Source: Phycisphaerales bacterium (lineage in GTDB: Bacteria; Planctomycetota; Phycisphaerae; Phycisphaerales; SM1A02). Taken from it: DNA of 42,618 nt. This document shows, one piece after another, positions 1-7,779 of this stretch. Made by a program: the position numbers and the translations under genes. A model generated the notes under the pieces. It was given only the letters and a program-made list of their open reading frames with translations. It did not search any database and had not been told where the DNA came from. The first letter of the stretch is position 1. Each line of letters opens with the position of its first letter. Where the stretch lies: NCBI GenBank assembly GCA_029247205.1, contig JAQWLT010000010.1:1-42618 (forward strand). The letters are read 5' to 3'.

Positions 1-751
1 CGATGATCAGCAGACTCTTGCCAGCTTCAGCAACCTTGCCGAGGATCGGAAGGAGATCCTTTGCAGAAGAGAGTTTCTGCTCGTGAATCAGCACGTAGCA
101 GTCTTCAAGTGTGGCTTCCATATTGGTTGTGTCTGTCACAAAGTGAGGGCTCAGCCAGCCCTTATCGAACTGCATACCTTCGACCAACTCAACACTGGTT
201 TCGAGACTCGAGCCCTCTTCAACTGTGATGACGCCATCCTTGCCAACCTTGTCCATCGCCTCTGCAATGATGCGGCCGATGGTCTCGTCTTGATTGGCAG
301 CGCAGGTGCCGACTTGGGCGATCTCCGACGAACGCTTGACGTTCTTGGACATCTGGGCAAGCTCATCACAAATCGCTGTGACGCCGAGGTCGATGCCTCG
401 CTTGACTTGGGTTGCGTTAGCGCCAGCAGTGATGTTCTTCAGGCCTTCCGTGAAGATAGCTTCAGCGTAGACCGTTGCAGTGGTTGTGCCGTCGCCCGCA
501 TCTTTGGAAGACTTCGAAGCAACTTCCTTGACCATCTGGGCGCCCATGTTCTCGTATGGGTCTTCGAGCTCGATTTCCTTTGCAACGGTCACGCCGTCTT
601 TGGTGACGGTGGGGGCGCCGAAGGATTTTTCAAGTATGACGACTCGGCCAGCAGGGCCGAGCGTTGTCTTGACAGCTTTGGCAAGCTTCTGGATGCCGCG
701 AAGCATTTGCTCGCGGGCATCGATGTCGTAGGCAATTTGTTTGGCAGTCAT
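1..751 (-). CDS. groEL: Chaperonin GroEL (Hsp60), N-terminal 250 residues, cut by window edge
   Basis: ATP-driven cytoplasmic protein-folding chamber that works with the GroES lid. Seen here are the N-terminal equatorial domain, the intermediate segment and the start of the apical domain. Recognisable are the ATP-binding LGPAGR segment (about residues 31-36), [20 protein letters not shown] (43-62) and the nucleotide-binding [10 protein letters not shown]-type loop with the catalytic Asp at residue 87, the same number as in E. coli. E. coli has LGPKGRN; here it is LGPAGRV, a small departure. The start follows an AAGGA Shine-Dalgarno about 9 bases upstream. It is the last visible gene of a minus-strand operon, 42 bases after a small unknown gene. 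The C-terminal half lies outside the window, so the GGM tail cannot be judged. No CIRCE element is visible upstream of the operon. Confidence 0.97.
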   Translation of the reverse strand, partial: MTAKQIAYDIDAREQMLRGIQKLAKAVKTTLGPAGRVVILEKSFGAPTVTKDGVTVAKEIELEDPYENMGAQMVKEVASKSSKDAGDGTTTATVYAEAIFTEGLKNITAGANATQVKRGIDLGVTAICDELAQMSKNVKRSSEIAQVGTCAANQDETIGRIIAEAMDKVGKDGVITVEEGSSLETSVELVEGMQFDKGWLSPHFVTDTTNMEATLEDCYVLIHEQKLSSAKDLLPILGKVAEAGKSLLII

Positions 752-793
752 TGTTCTGATTCCTTCTTGTCTACGCCGAGGGTGGCGTAGCGA

Positions 794-1015
794 CTATCTG
801 TGTGGGCTTGGGGGGCCAATCTCGATCCACGTGATCCGATCGGCGTCGACGACATACTCGGTCGTCCCGTCTGTAAGTTTGGTGAGACCGTCGTCCTCGA
901 CGGGTACGAGTAGGGCAGTGCGAACCAAGCAATCATCGGCAGCCTCAAACCGGATGCGGACATCCCGCATGCCATTGAGGTCGTTGAGCGCCGTTCTGAC
1001 TTGGTCGTCGTTCAT
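794..1015 (-). CDS. Small protein of unknown function between groES and groEL (second of two)
   Basis: A 73-residue acidic soluble protein with no signal peptide or membrane segment; I do not recognise the family. It starts 5 bases after the stop of the preceding small gene and ends 42 bases before groEL, with no strong Shine-Dalgarno, so it is probably translated by coupling. A longer in-frame version starting at 1078 would overlap the upstream gene and is less likely. It ends in a VVDADRITWIEIG segment that resembles the end of its upstream neighbour (IDASHVSAMW...VDIG), and both begin with a LxDxxG helix-like stretch, so the two may be diverged tandem copies. The position inside the chaperonin operon suggests a link to GroEL/GroES expression or function, but this is inference only. 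Confidence 0.72.
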   Translation of the reverse strand: MNDDQVRTALNDLNGMRDVRIRFEAADDCLVRTALLVPVEDDGLTKLTDGTTEYVVDADRITWIEIGPPSPHR

Positions 1016-1020
1016 AGTAT

Positions 1021-1248
1021 TCAGCCGATATCCACGCGAGCTTGCCACATCGCCGACACATGACTTGCATCGATCCAAATGGTGTTGGCCTTGGTGGTGA
1101 TTCGAATTCCATGCGAACTGTGTAGTGGCTGAACTTCTACGACATCCCGCAACTCAAGCGGGGTGGCATTGGCGTTCAGCATCAAGTCCAGTTCGGTAGA
1201 AGTCCCGATCATGTCGGTGAGCACGTTGAGAATTGGTCCGCGTTCCAT
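1021..1248 (-). CDS. Small protein of unknown function between groES and groEL (first of two)
   Basis: A 75-residue protein with alternating hydrophobic pattern, predicted here as mostly beta with an N-terminal helix; family not recognised. It begins 7 bases after the groES stop and lacks an obvious Shine-Dalgarno, which fits translational coupling to groES. It shares a weak pattern with the next gene: L-x-D-x-x-G near the N-terminus and a C-terminal V/I-D-A...W...I/V-E/D-I-G. The reading frame is intact, tightly nested between two genes on the same strand, and long shadows of other frames do not explain it better. Function unknown. Confidence 0.72.
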   Translation of the reverse strand: MERGPILNVLTDMIGTSTELDLMLNANATPLELRDVVEVQPLHSSHGIRITTKANTIWIDASHVSAMWQARVDIG

Positions 1249-1255
1249 GGTTGGC

Positions 1256-1546
1256 TCAGTCGATGATTCCGAGAATGTCTTCTTCGGTCATGATCAGGTA
1301 CTCGGTTCCTTCGATCTTGACCTCCGTGCCGGCGTATGAGGAGAACAACACGCGGTCACCCTTCTTGACACTGAATGGCATGTACTTGCCAGTTTCCTTG
1401 TTGAGAAGACCGGCGCCAGTTGCCATGATCTTTCCTTCCTTGGGTTTGTCCTTGGCGGATTCGGGCAGGTAGATCCCCGACTCAGTTCGGTCGCGGGCTT
1501 CAGCTCGTTTGACGAGTAGTTTGTCACCTAGGGGCTTGACCTTCAT
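1256..1546 (-). CDS. groES: Co-chaperonin GroES (Hsp10)
   Basis: A 96-residue heptameric lid for the GroEL folding chamber. The family pattern is clear: VKPLGDKLLVKRAEA at the N-terminus, the mobile loop with TESGIYLPESAKDKP that contacts GroEL, then GKIMATGAG, KGDRVLFSSYAGTEVKIEGTEYLIM and the EEDILGI C-terminus. The length matches the usual 95-100 residues. The chosen ATG is preceded by a strong AAGGAAGGAG ribosome-binding site, which rules out the 10-residue upstream extension. It lies second in the operon, 26 bases after the receiver-like gene and 7 bases before a small unknown gene; in most bacteria groEL follows directly. Confidence 0.97.
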   Translation of the reverse strand: MKVKPLGDKLLVKRAEARDRTESGIYLPESAKDKPKEGKIMATGAGLLNKETGKYMPFSVKKGDRVLFSSYAGTEVKIEGTEYLIMTEEDILGIID

Positions 1547-1553
1547 CTCAACA

Positions 1554-1563
1554 CTCCTTCCTT
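1554..1563 (-). promoter_or_regulatory. Ribosome-binding site of groES
   Basis: The minus strand reads AAGGAAGGAG, seven bases before the groES ATG. This near-perfect double Shine-Dalgarno fixes the start and suggests strong initiation at groES compared with the two small genes that follow, which lack such sites. Confidence 0.8.
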
Positions 1564-1572
1564 GGGCAGGGT

Positions 1573-2097
1573 TCATTCCCGGCCGTCCTGATCATGTGTG
1601 CCAGTTGTGTGTGCAACGGGCCATGTATCCATGTAATGACGCCGCAGCACACGCCGCAATGTCTCGAGTAATACTTCAATGTGTAGTGGTCGATCGATGA
1701 CGGCAAACGCGCCGTCACGGAGGGAGGCCGCTAGCCCTCGGGCTGCTTCCCGCCTGCTGCCCTGTCGAGGGCGAATGACAATGGTCGGAGGGGCTGGTTC
1801 GAGCCGCCGCAAGAGTTGCAGAATGCGGGGCCCCCCAGCGGAGACGCTGCTGCCCGTTCGGGTGAGCGGAATCTCCAAATCGACCACCGCAATATGCACT
1901 GGTTGCTGCTGGATCATCGAAGCTGCTTCCTCGCCGGTATCAGCTTGGTAGGAGCAGATTCCCATCGGCTCAAGCAGTTGAGGCAATTGCCGGACCGCTG
2001 CGTGCTCTCTCCAGCCGCCATAGGAGAGGAGCAGATTGAGCCGCCCCCCAGGTCCTTGGGGCTGTAGATGGGCATATTGTTGCGGAGTATGTTGCAT
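1573..2097 (-). CDS. Degenerate response-regulator receiver-domain protein, first gene of the groESL operon
   Basis: A 174-residue protein with a single receiver-like (CheY-fold) domain from about residue 20 to 150 and no output domain. The beta-strand 3 motif IAVVDLEIP places Asp73 at the phospho-acceptor position, and AVIDRP sits where receivers carry the conserved Lys-Pro, here Arg-Pro. The acidic pair expected at the end of strand 1 is absent (LLLSYGGW), so ordinary Mg-dependent phosphorylation is doubtful. An insertion after strand 3 (TRTGSSVSAGG) is also unusual. ATG at 2097 is preferred because an AGGGAG site lies upstream; a TTG start at 2118 is possible. It is 26 bases upstream of groES on the same strand and so may be a regulator or adaptor tied to the chaperonin operon; that role is inference. 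Confidence 0.75.
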   Translation of the reverse strand: MQHTPQQYAHLQPQGPGGRLNLLLSYGGWREHAAVRQLPQLLEPMGICSYQADTGEEAASMIQQQPVHIAVVDLEIPLTRTGSSVSAGGPRILQLLRRLEPAPPTIVIRPRQGSRREAARGLAASLRDGAFAVIDRPLHIEVLLETLRRVLRRHYMDTWPVAHTTGTHDQDGRE

Positions 2098-2304
2098 GGG
2101 AGATCTCACTCCCTGCAACTGGTGTGCCGAAACTGCTCGCCTGAAGTGGGATCTGACGGCTCAGGGGGGTCTATATGCTGCCGCCAAGGCGATCACTGTG
2201 GGCTTTGAGATCTGCCGTTCTGGCGGAGTGTGGGTGGCTCCCCTTGACGTAGGAACGCCTGCGGAGGATGCTTCCCGTTCCTTTTCCCCATTTGGAGCCC
2301 TTGG

Positions 2305-3729
2305 ATGCCATCATCAACGCCCATAGTGACTATCAAGAGCCTCCTTGCCGGCACCGGATGTGGGGTGGGTGACTCGGTCGAAGTGCGTGGCTGGATTCGA
2401 ACCCGACGCGATTCGAAGGCGGGTCTTTCCTTTTTACAGATCCACGATGGGTCCTGTTTTGATGCAGTGCAGATCGTCGCCTCCGGGGATCTTCCCAACT
2501 ATGCAGAAGACGTGCAGCGGCTGACAAGTGGTTGCTCGGTGATCTGCCGAGGCACGATTGCCGAGTCGAAGGGCAAGGGGCAGTCGGTCGAGATGCAGGC
2601 CACAGAGATTGAGCCAATTGGTTGGGTCGAGGATCCAGACACGTATCCGGTTCCTGCGAAGCGGCACACTTTTGAGTATCTGCGAGAAGTGGCCCATCTT
2701 CGAGTACGAACGAATACGTTCTCTGCCATCGCCCGGGTCCGCAATTGTCTCGCGCAGGCCGTGCACAGGTATTACCACGAGCAAGGATTTTTGTGGGTGC
2801 ATACGCCAATCATTACGGGGAGCGACTGCGAGGGGGCGGGCGATATGTTCCGAGTTTCCACGCTGGACCTCCAGAACACGCCACGGGACGAGGCTGGCGG
2901 GATCGACTATTCGCAGGACTTTTTTGGGCAAGAGACCAACCTGACAGTTTCAGGGCAACTCAATGTCGAGTCCTATTGCCTAGCGTTGAGCAAGGTGTAC
3001 ACATTTGGTCCGACCTTTCGGGCTGAAAACTCGAATACATCACGGCATCTGGCTGAGTTCTGGATGATCGAGCCCGAGATTGCCTTTGCCGACTTATCCG
3101 ATGATGCCGATCTCGCTGAGGACTTCTTGAAGTACCTCTTTCGCACATTGCTTGATGAGTTGCCCGATGACATGGGCTTCTTCCGCGACCGTATTGACAA
3201 GACATGCATCGATCGACTTGAGGCTTTCGTGAACTCACCATTCGAGCGAATGGACTACACCGAAGCTGTTCGCTTGCTTGAAGGTGCCGTGGCAAAGGGT
3301 CACAAGTTTGACTTCCCGGTTGCTTGGGGCATTGACCTGCAGAGCGAGCATGAGCGATGGTTAACCGAGTCACATGTGGGTCGCCCAATAGTGGTGATGA
3401 ACTATCCGCGTGACATCAAAGCCTTCTATATGCGGCAGAATGATGATGGCCAAACAGTAGCGGCGATGGACGTACTGGCCCCTGGCATTGGCGAGATCAT
3501 TGGCGGTGCCCAGCGTGAAGAGCGGTTGGATGTCTTGGATGCGAGGATCGCTGAAATGGGACTTGATGCATCTGACTATTGGTGGTATCGAGATCTCCGG
3601 AAGTACGGGACCGTGCCACATGCCGGCTTTGGCTTGGGCTTTGAGCGAACCATTGCCTATGCGACTGGAATGGCCAATGTGCGGGATGTCATCCCATTCC
3701 CCCGCACGCCCCGTTCCGCAACATTCTGA
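2305..3729 (+). CDS. asnS: Asparagine-tRNA ligase (AsnRS)
   Basis: Class IIb aminoacyl-tRNA synthetase, 474 residues, which charges tRNA-Asn with asparagine in the cytoplasm. An N-terminal OB-fold anticodon-binding domain ([20 protein letters not shown], about residues 25-44) is followed by the catalytic core: class II motif 2 [25 protein letters not shown] (split here across about residues 233-257) and motif 3 [15 protein letters not shown] near the C-terminus. The end [12 protein letters not shown] is the diagnostic AsnRS tail. Length is normal for bacterial AsnRS (about 460-475). GGAG lies 9-13 bases upstream of the ATG. It is divergently transcribed from the chaperonin operon across about 207 bases. 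Presence of AsnRS suggests direct Asn-tRNA charging. Confidence 0.97.
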   Translation: MPSSTPIVTIKSLLAGTGCGVGDSVEVRGWIRTRRDSKAGLSFLQIHDGSCFDAVQIVASGDLPNYAEDVQRLTSGCSVICRGTIAESKGKGQSVEMQATEIEPIGWVEDPDTYPVPAKRHTFEYLREVAHLRVRTNTFSAIARVRNCLAQAVHRYYHEQGFLWVHTPIITGSDCEGAGDMFRVSTLDLQNTPRDEAGGIDYSQDFFGQETNLTVSGQLNVESYCLALSKVYTFGPTFRAENSNTSRHLAEFWMIEPEIAFADLSDDADLAEDFLKYLFRTLLDELPDDMGFFRDRIDKTCIDRLEAFVNSPFERMDYTEAVRLLEGAVAKGHKFDFPVAWGIDLQSEHERWLTESHVGRPIVVMNYPRDIKAFYMRQNDDGQTVAAMDVLAPGIGEIIGGAQREERLDVLDARIAEMGLDASDYWWYRDLRKYGTVPHAGFGLGFERTIAYATGMANVRDVIPFPRTPRSATF

Positions 3730-3933
3730 TTCAGTTCGGTTCTCGGACCCTTTGAATGTGATCGCGCACGCGCTGCGCACAGGATCCGATAAGCGGCGTT
3801 TTGGAAGCGATCGAAAACAACTGGGAGTCGAATGCTTGTCTCTTCCGATGTGCCCCTCAGTCAGGGGGAACATCGCGGCACGGTGTCGCGGATCAGACCA
3901 GCCCTCTTATGGCCAAGACAGGCCAGGACCTTC

Positions 3934-3939
3934 AAGGAG
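3934..3939 (+). promoter_or_regulatory. Ribosome-binding site fixing a GTG start
   Basis: AAGGAG lies seven bases before the GTG at 3947. It decides the start of the B12-binding-fold gene; an open frame continues far upstream into asnS, but no site there is as good. Confidence 0.75.
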
Positions 3940-3946
3940 CCGACCA

Positions 3947-4642
3947 GTGAATACTCAGGCGATGGTGGAACGCCTCTTCCCAATGCTCATTACGGGCGAC
4001 CGCAACGGTGCACGTTGCACGATCCGTGAGTGGATGAACGAAGAGCTCGAGCCAGAAACACTGACCCAAGAGGTCTACTGGCCTCTCCTAGATATGGTGA
4101 ATGATCTCTTTCGTCGTGATCAGTTGACGACACTCGCACACCATTACGCAACGCGGCTTCTACGCAGCCTCGTCGATCAAGCTCAAGCGTGCTACACGCA
4201 GCAGGATCGCTCCGGCCGTTCGATGATGCTCTTCTGTGGCGACACAGAAGCAGATGATCTTGCTGCACAAATGGTCGCTGACCTTGCCGAAGCTGGTGGG
4301 TACACCGTGTCATTTGGTGGTGGCGGCATTGCATACGACGAGTTACTCGCCGCTGTGCAAGAACAGCGTCCAGACGTGCTGCTGATGTTCTCGTCGGCCG
4401 CCGCAGACGCTCCGAATATTCGTCGTCTGATTGACACGATTCGCGAAGTGGGCGCCTGTCCGAACACGCAAATCGCCGTTGGTGGTGGTGTCTTCAACCG
4501 AGCCGAGGGCTTGGCCGAAGAGATTGGCGCCGACATCTGGTCGGACACGCCAGCTGGCATGATCACTTGTATGAACACGCAGCCCGAGCGTCGCGCAACA
4601 GCTGAGCAGCGAACAGTTGGTCAGTCGCGGCAGGCGGCATGA
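3947..4642 (+). CDS. Cobalamin-binding-fold (B12-binding) protein lacking the ligand histidine
   Basis: A 231-residue soluble protein with an N-terminal helical cap of the B12-binding-2 type (about residues 5-80) and a C-terminal Rossmann-like B12-binding domain (about 90-205). The architecture matches the sensor half of MerR/CarH-like proteins and methionine-synthase-like B12 modules, but no DNA-binding domain is present. The usual D-x-H-x-x-G loop reads D99-T-E-A-D-D104, so both the cobalt-ligating His and the Gly are gone; the cap has HH where light-sensing CarH has an EH motif. Later G-rich loops (SFGGGGIAYDELL, AVGGGVF) are intact. It may bind cobalamin without His ligation, another tetrapyrrole, or act as a protein partner. 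GTG start with AAGGAG site. About 217 bases separate it from asnS, so it probably has its own promoter. Confidence 0.8.
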   Translation: MNTQAMVERLFPMLITGDRNGARCTIREWMNEELEPETLTQEVYWPLLDMVNDLFRRDQLTTLAHHYATRLLRSLVDQAQACYTQQDRSGRSMMLFCGDTEADDLAAQMVADLAEAGGYTVSFGGGGIAYDELLAAVQEQRPDVLLMFSSAAADAPNIRRLIDTIREVGACPNTQIAVGGGVFNRAEGLAEEIGADIWSDTPAGMITCMNTQPERRATAEQRTVGQSRQAA

Positions 4643-4691
4643 TGGATTCAATACGCCTCCTGTAGGGGCACGAATTTCTCTCCTTCAAACA

Positions 4692-4722
4692 TCAGCGGCG
4701 GATCCCAAGGGTCCGCCGCTGA
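4692..4722 (+). terminator. Strong inverted repeat, likely terminator after the B12-fold gene
   Basis: Eleven-base perfect stem (arms 4692-4702 and 4712-4722, core CAGCGGCGGA) with a 9-base loop, about 50 bases after a stop codon and about 75 before the next start. There is no U-run after it on the plus strand, so it may act as a Rho-assisted terminator or a 3'-end stabiliser rather than a classic intrinsic terminator. Confidence 0.5.
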
Positions 4723-4795
4723 CGTATGTGTGCCGAGTGCCTACGATGTCACTCCGCCCAGTACGATGGGGGCTGAGAAATGAGGAGCCATTCCA

Positions 4796-7183
4796 ATGCA
4801 GATCCATAAAATACCCATGCTGCTGATCGTTGCGCCGTTGGTCATGACCGCCGAGGCAACTGCTCAGGAGTATCCATTCTTTGTTCAGCCAATGACGGTG
4901 CAGGACATTCGGCTTGTTGGTGACGAACTGGAACTCTCCCGCGAGCAGGAGTTGGCGCTGCTTGGGAACTATGAGGAATACAACCTCGATTTTGAGAGTT
5001 TGCAGGACAAGGACGTCAAAGTCGTCATGGATCACTTGCTCGATCTCTCGACACGTGTGCAGTGGTGGGGCGGCGAATTTGAGATTCCGCCCAAGGACGA
5101 AATCATGGGCCTTGTCCGTGAGACGCTTTCAGCGATCAGGGCCTTTGGAAAAATCGATGATGCATTCTTCAACGATCTTGCGCCACTACTCAGCGAGATA
5201 CAACTGGTACGGCTTGAGCAGGAGCGTGATCGGCGGGCCCTTGGCAGGCTGTCCATGTTGCATCGGAACATCATCGGCGAGTTGAACGATGGAGCAAGTC
5301 CAGACCTACTTACGATTATGCGGCGCATTGAAGTAGATGGTGAAATTGAGAATGCCGTTGATGAAATCCTCGTCGCTCATGCCAAGCGAACGCTTTCAAT
5401 CCTCGCCCGTTTTGAGTCGGCCGGTAAGGACATGATTGAGAATCTTCTTGATGAGGTCGACAACCTTGGCCTTCGGGACATGGAAATGGCCGGCATGATG
5501 GCCTTTGCAATGGATGAGAACAATCAGCAGAGGATGATCGCCATCTTCGATGAACTGAGTAAGCCATTGCAAGACAAGGCAGCGTTAATGAGCCGTGAAA
5601 ATCGCCGTTCATTCAACAGCTTGATTGAGGTGCTGCCGGTCGAGCAAGCGCGAGATCTCCGCGGTCGTTTCGTTCGGAGTGGCTATCGGGAAGTCAATAA
5701 CGGCATTCTTTCTGCAAGAAGCACGCTTAGAAAGCTAGCTGACTTTCATCAGGGCACGCCGCTCGAAGCAGAGGCCACCCGAGCGATCGAGCAAATTGAT
5801 CAGTCGTGGACGTCACTTTCAGATCGCTACATGTTGGTTCTTGATGCCCAGCGAAAGTACCGAACCATGGCGCAGTTGAGGCAGGAGGAGCCGCTTGAGG
5901 CCCAAGACCGAGTGGAGTCGGCTGAACTGCAGCGGGAGCAGATTCTGGAGAAGGCCAAAGTAGTCATTGCTCGCTTAAAGGAAGAGGGGGCCTCTTATTC
6001 GGAAGAGGACAAGAAGATGGCAGGTAGTGGAGGGAAAGACACATCGGTCTCGGATGTAGTCACCAAACTAGGTGTCAACCCGCTGACTGCGGAGCAGGTC
6101 GAGTTGTTTGGTAAATGGCTTGGTGCCGACGAGGCGTCACTGCAACTCATGGCGGTCATGCAGAGCGACTATGCGGTAAAGGCCACCGCACTGCTCGACC
6201 AGCAGGGCCGCGCGTTTCTGGCACAGCAAGATGTCAAGGATGAGGAAAGTGATTGGCGGCAACGCCAGGCACGCTGGAGTGCAAGGCGAGGCGATGCCGC
6301 AGCAGAGGTCAACGAATTGGAGCAAACACTCTTTGATGATCTTGTCTTGGCACTGCCTGAAGCCATTGATCGTGAACGAATCGACCGCATTCGAGATGCC
6401 TTCAAGCGTTCGCGGCGTAGAGCCCGTGTAGCAGCATCTGATTGGATGTTTCGGAATTCATCGGAGGCAATCATCGATTTGACAGCCGTCATTCTTGAAA
6501 CCGACCCTCAGTCGCTCGATTCACCGGAACGATCTGCAGTACTCGATCAGTTGATCGTGTACGACGCTGCGATTGGCCCGCTGATTGACAAACTTGAAGT
6601 GCGGCTTGAGAAGGTTCGCTCGCTTGAGTCCCGTCTCTGGAATAGCGAGCAGGACTATGAACCGGAGGTGCGACAGGCTATGAGAAAGCGATGGCAATCT
6701 CGCCGGTCGGAGGTCACTGAAGTGGCCGACGAATTGGCGCTCTTCAACCGAGAGGCGGCTGATGGCGTGTTTGCTGCGGTGCCTGATCAAGCTTCGTGGT
6801 CACTCCGAGATGCGTACGAGCGTGCTGCCTATCCCGACATCTTTCGTGACGAGCAGGCTGTCGATCCCGCTCTGAGCCAACTCCAAGAAATTGGCTTGTC
6901 GCCTGAGCAGCAACAGAAAGTAGAGCGTCGGGCCACGGCCTACCGTGCGTCATGGTTGCAATTGACGCGAGAGATGATTCAACTCAAGCGTGATAGTCCT
7001 GGCGGCGGGGGGATGTTCCCCATCAATCGGGATCGAATGGAGTCGGGCCTGACAATGGCGCGTCTGAAGTATCGTCGAGGGCAACTTGATGAGCGAACGA
7101 TGGCTCAACTCGAATTGATCCTTGAGCCGTCACAGATCGCCGCGGTCGCAGCGTTTGCTGATGCCGAAGAGAGTGATAAGTAA
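4796..7183 (+). CDS. Large secreted coiled-coil protein with repeated LTxxQ-like motifs
   Basis: A 795-residue exported protein of unknown family. A signal peptide is visible at residues 1-24 (hydrophobic stretch then ATAQ before EYPFF). The rest is highly charged and helical, with long predicted coiled coils, and no catalytic motif that I recognise. Short motifs of the form L-S/T-x-E-Q recur: LSREQ at 47, LTAEQ at about 430 and LSPEQ at about 701, with looser versions near 132 (LSEIQ). LTxxQ motifs mark periplasmic Spy/CpxP-type chaperones, so an envelope chaperone or scaffold is possible, but the length is about five times a Spy protein. A GAGGAG site lies 8 bases before the start. It is the first gene of a four-gene operon; the next start is 2 bases after its stop. 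Confidence 0.85.
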   Translation: MQIHKIPMLLIVAPLVMTAEATAQEYPFFVQPMTVQDIRLVGDELELSREQELALLGNYEEYNLDFESLQDKDVKVVMDHLLDLSTRVQWWGGEFEIPPKDEIMGLVRETLSAIRAFGKIDDAFFNDLAPLLSEIQLVRLEQERDRRALGRLSMLHRNIIGELNDGASPDLLTIMRRIEVDGEIENAVDEILVAHAKRTLSILARFESAGKDMIENLLDEVDNLGLRDMEMAGMMAFAMDENNQQRMIAIFDELSKPLQDKAALMSRENRRSFNSLIEVLPVEQARDLRGRFVRSGYREVNNGILSARSTLRKLADFHQGTPLEAEATRAIEQIDQSWTSLSDRYMLVLDAQRKYRTMAQLRQEEPLEAQDRVESAELQREQILEKAKVVIARLKEEGASYSEEDKKMAGSGGKDTSVSDVVTKLGVNPLTAEQVELFGKWLGADEASLQLMAVMQSDYAVKATALLDQQGRAFLAQQDVKDEESDWRQRQARWSARRGDAAAEVNELEQTLFDDLVLALPEAIDRERIDRIRDAFKRSRRRARVAASDWMFRNSSEAIIDLTAVILETDPQSLDSPERSAVLDQLIVYDAAIGPLIDKLEVRLEKVRSLESRLWNSEQDYEPEVRQAMRKRWQSRRSEVTEVADELALFNREAADGVFAAVPDQASWSLRDAYERAAYPDIFRDEQAVDPALSQLQEIGLSPEQQQKVERRATAYRASWLQLTREMIQLKRDSPGGGGMFPINRDRMESGLTMARLKYRRGQLDERTMAQLELILEPSQIAAVAAFADAEESDK

Positions 7184-7185
7184 GC

Positions 7186-7773
7186 ATGATTCGCTTGGTT
7201 CTCTGTATTCCGTTGTGCTTCTTTACTGGGTGCGGCACGCCGACTCGTCCGCTCACCATGGCTGGTCCCGATGCGGTCGTGGCCAAATACGCAGAGCCAA
7301 GTGGGCCGTTGGTCATGGTTGTCGAGCGGCCGGTCTATGATCGAACGGCATCACACAGCACAATCGATCCACGAACGCTTGTAGCCGTGTTACAGCCAAG
7401 CCAAGCGACGTGGCTCGCTGCAGCGAGACTTAATGCAGTGCAAGGTTTGGATCTGGTTGCTGCCATGCAGGCAAGTCTCTCAGATGCACCCCCGGCTCAG
7501 GATTCATACCTTGCACTCACCGTTGCCAACGAGTTGCCGCCAGCTGATGCAAGTGGGCAACGTGTCGTGGAGGGTGGTCATTGGCGGTGGGTCGGAATGA
7601 CGAGTGATAATGGTTTGGTGCGTTGCCAACTGTCGCTGCTCGACGGCCAGGACCGAGTGCTCGCGAGGGTATCGATGGACACCGTGACTGCTGCTACTTT
7701 AGCTGCGGATATTGGTCTCATTATTCGTGTGTCACCTGAACGCATCAGCGCTGTTGCACTGAAGAAGGATTGA
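7186..7773 (+). CDS. Small lipoprotein of unknown function
   Basis: A 195-residue protein with a lipoprotein signal peptide: hydrophobic residues 4-13 followed by the lipobox FTGC with the acylated Cys at residue 16, then GTPTRP. The mature part is a single small globular domain with alternating beta pattern and an YLALTVANELPP stretch; I do not recognise the family. It starts 2 bases after the secreted coiled-coil gene and ends 6 bases before the PA14-DUF1080 gene, so it is almost certainly co-expressed with them in the envelope. Function unknown. Confidence 0.82.
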   Translation: MIRLVLCIPLCFFTGCGTPTRPLTMAGPDAVVAKYAEPSGPLVMVVERPVYDRTASHSTIDPRTLVAVLQPSQATWLAAARLNAVQGLDLVAAMQASLSDAPPAQDSYLALTVANELPPADASGQRVVEGGHWRWVGMTSDNGLVRCQLSLLDGQDRVLARVSMDTVTAATLAADIGLIIRVSPERISAVALKKD

Positions 7774-7779
7774 TCAGAA

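Noticed and set aside
83-790. Plus-strand 235-codon frame opposite groEL
   Set aside because: The minus-strand GroEL is unambiguous; the plus frame has no recognisable domain.
2098-2304. CIRCE/HrcA operator upstream of the chaperonin operon
   Set aside because: I looked for TTAGCACTC-N9-GAGTGCTAA in the divergent region and did not find it, even with a few mismatches.
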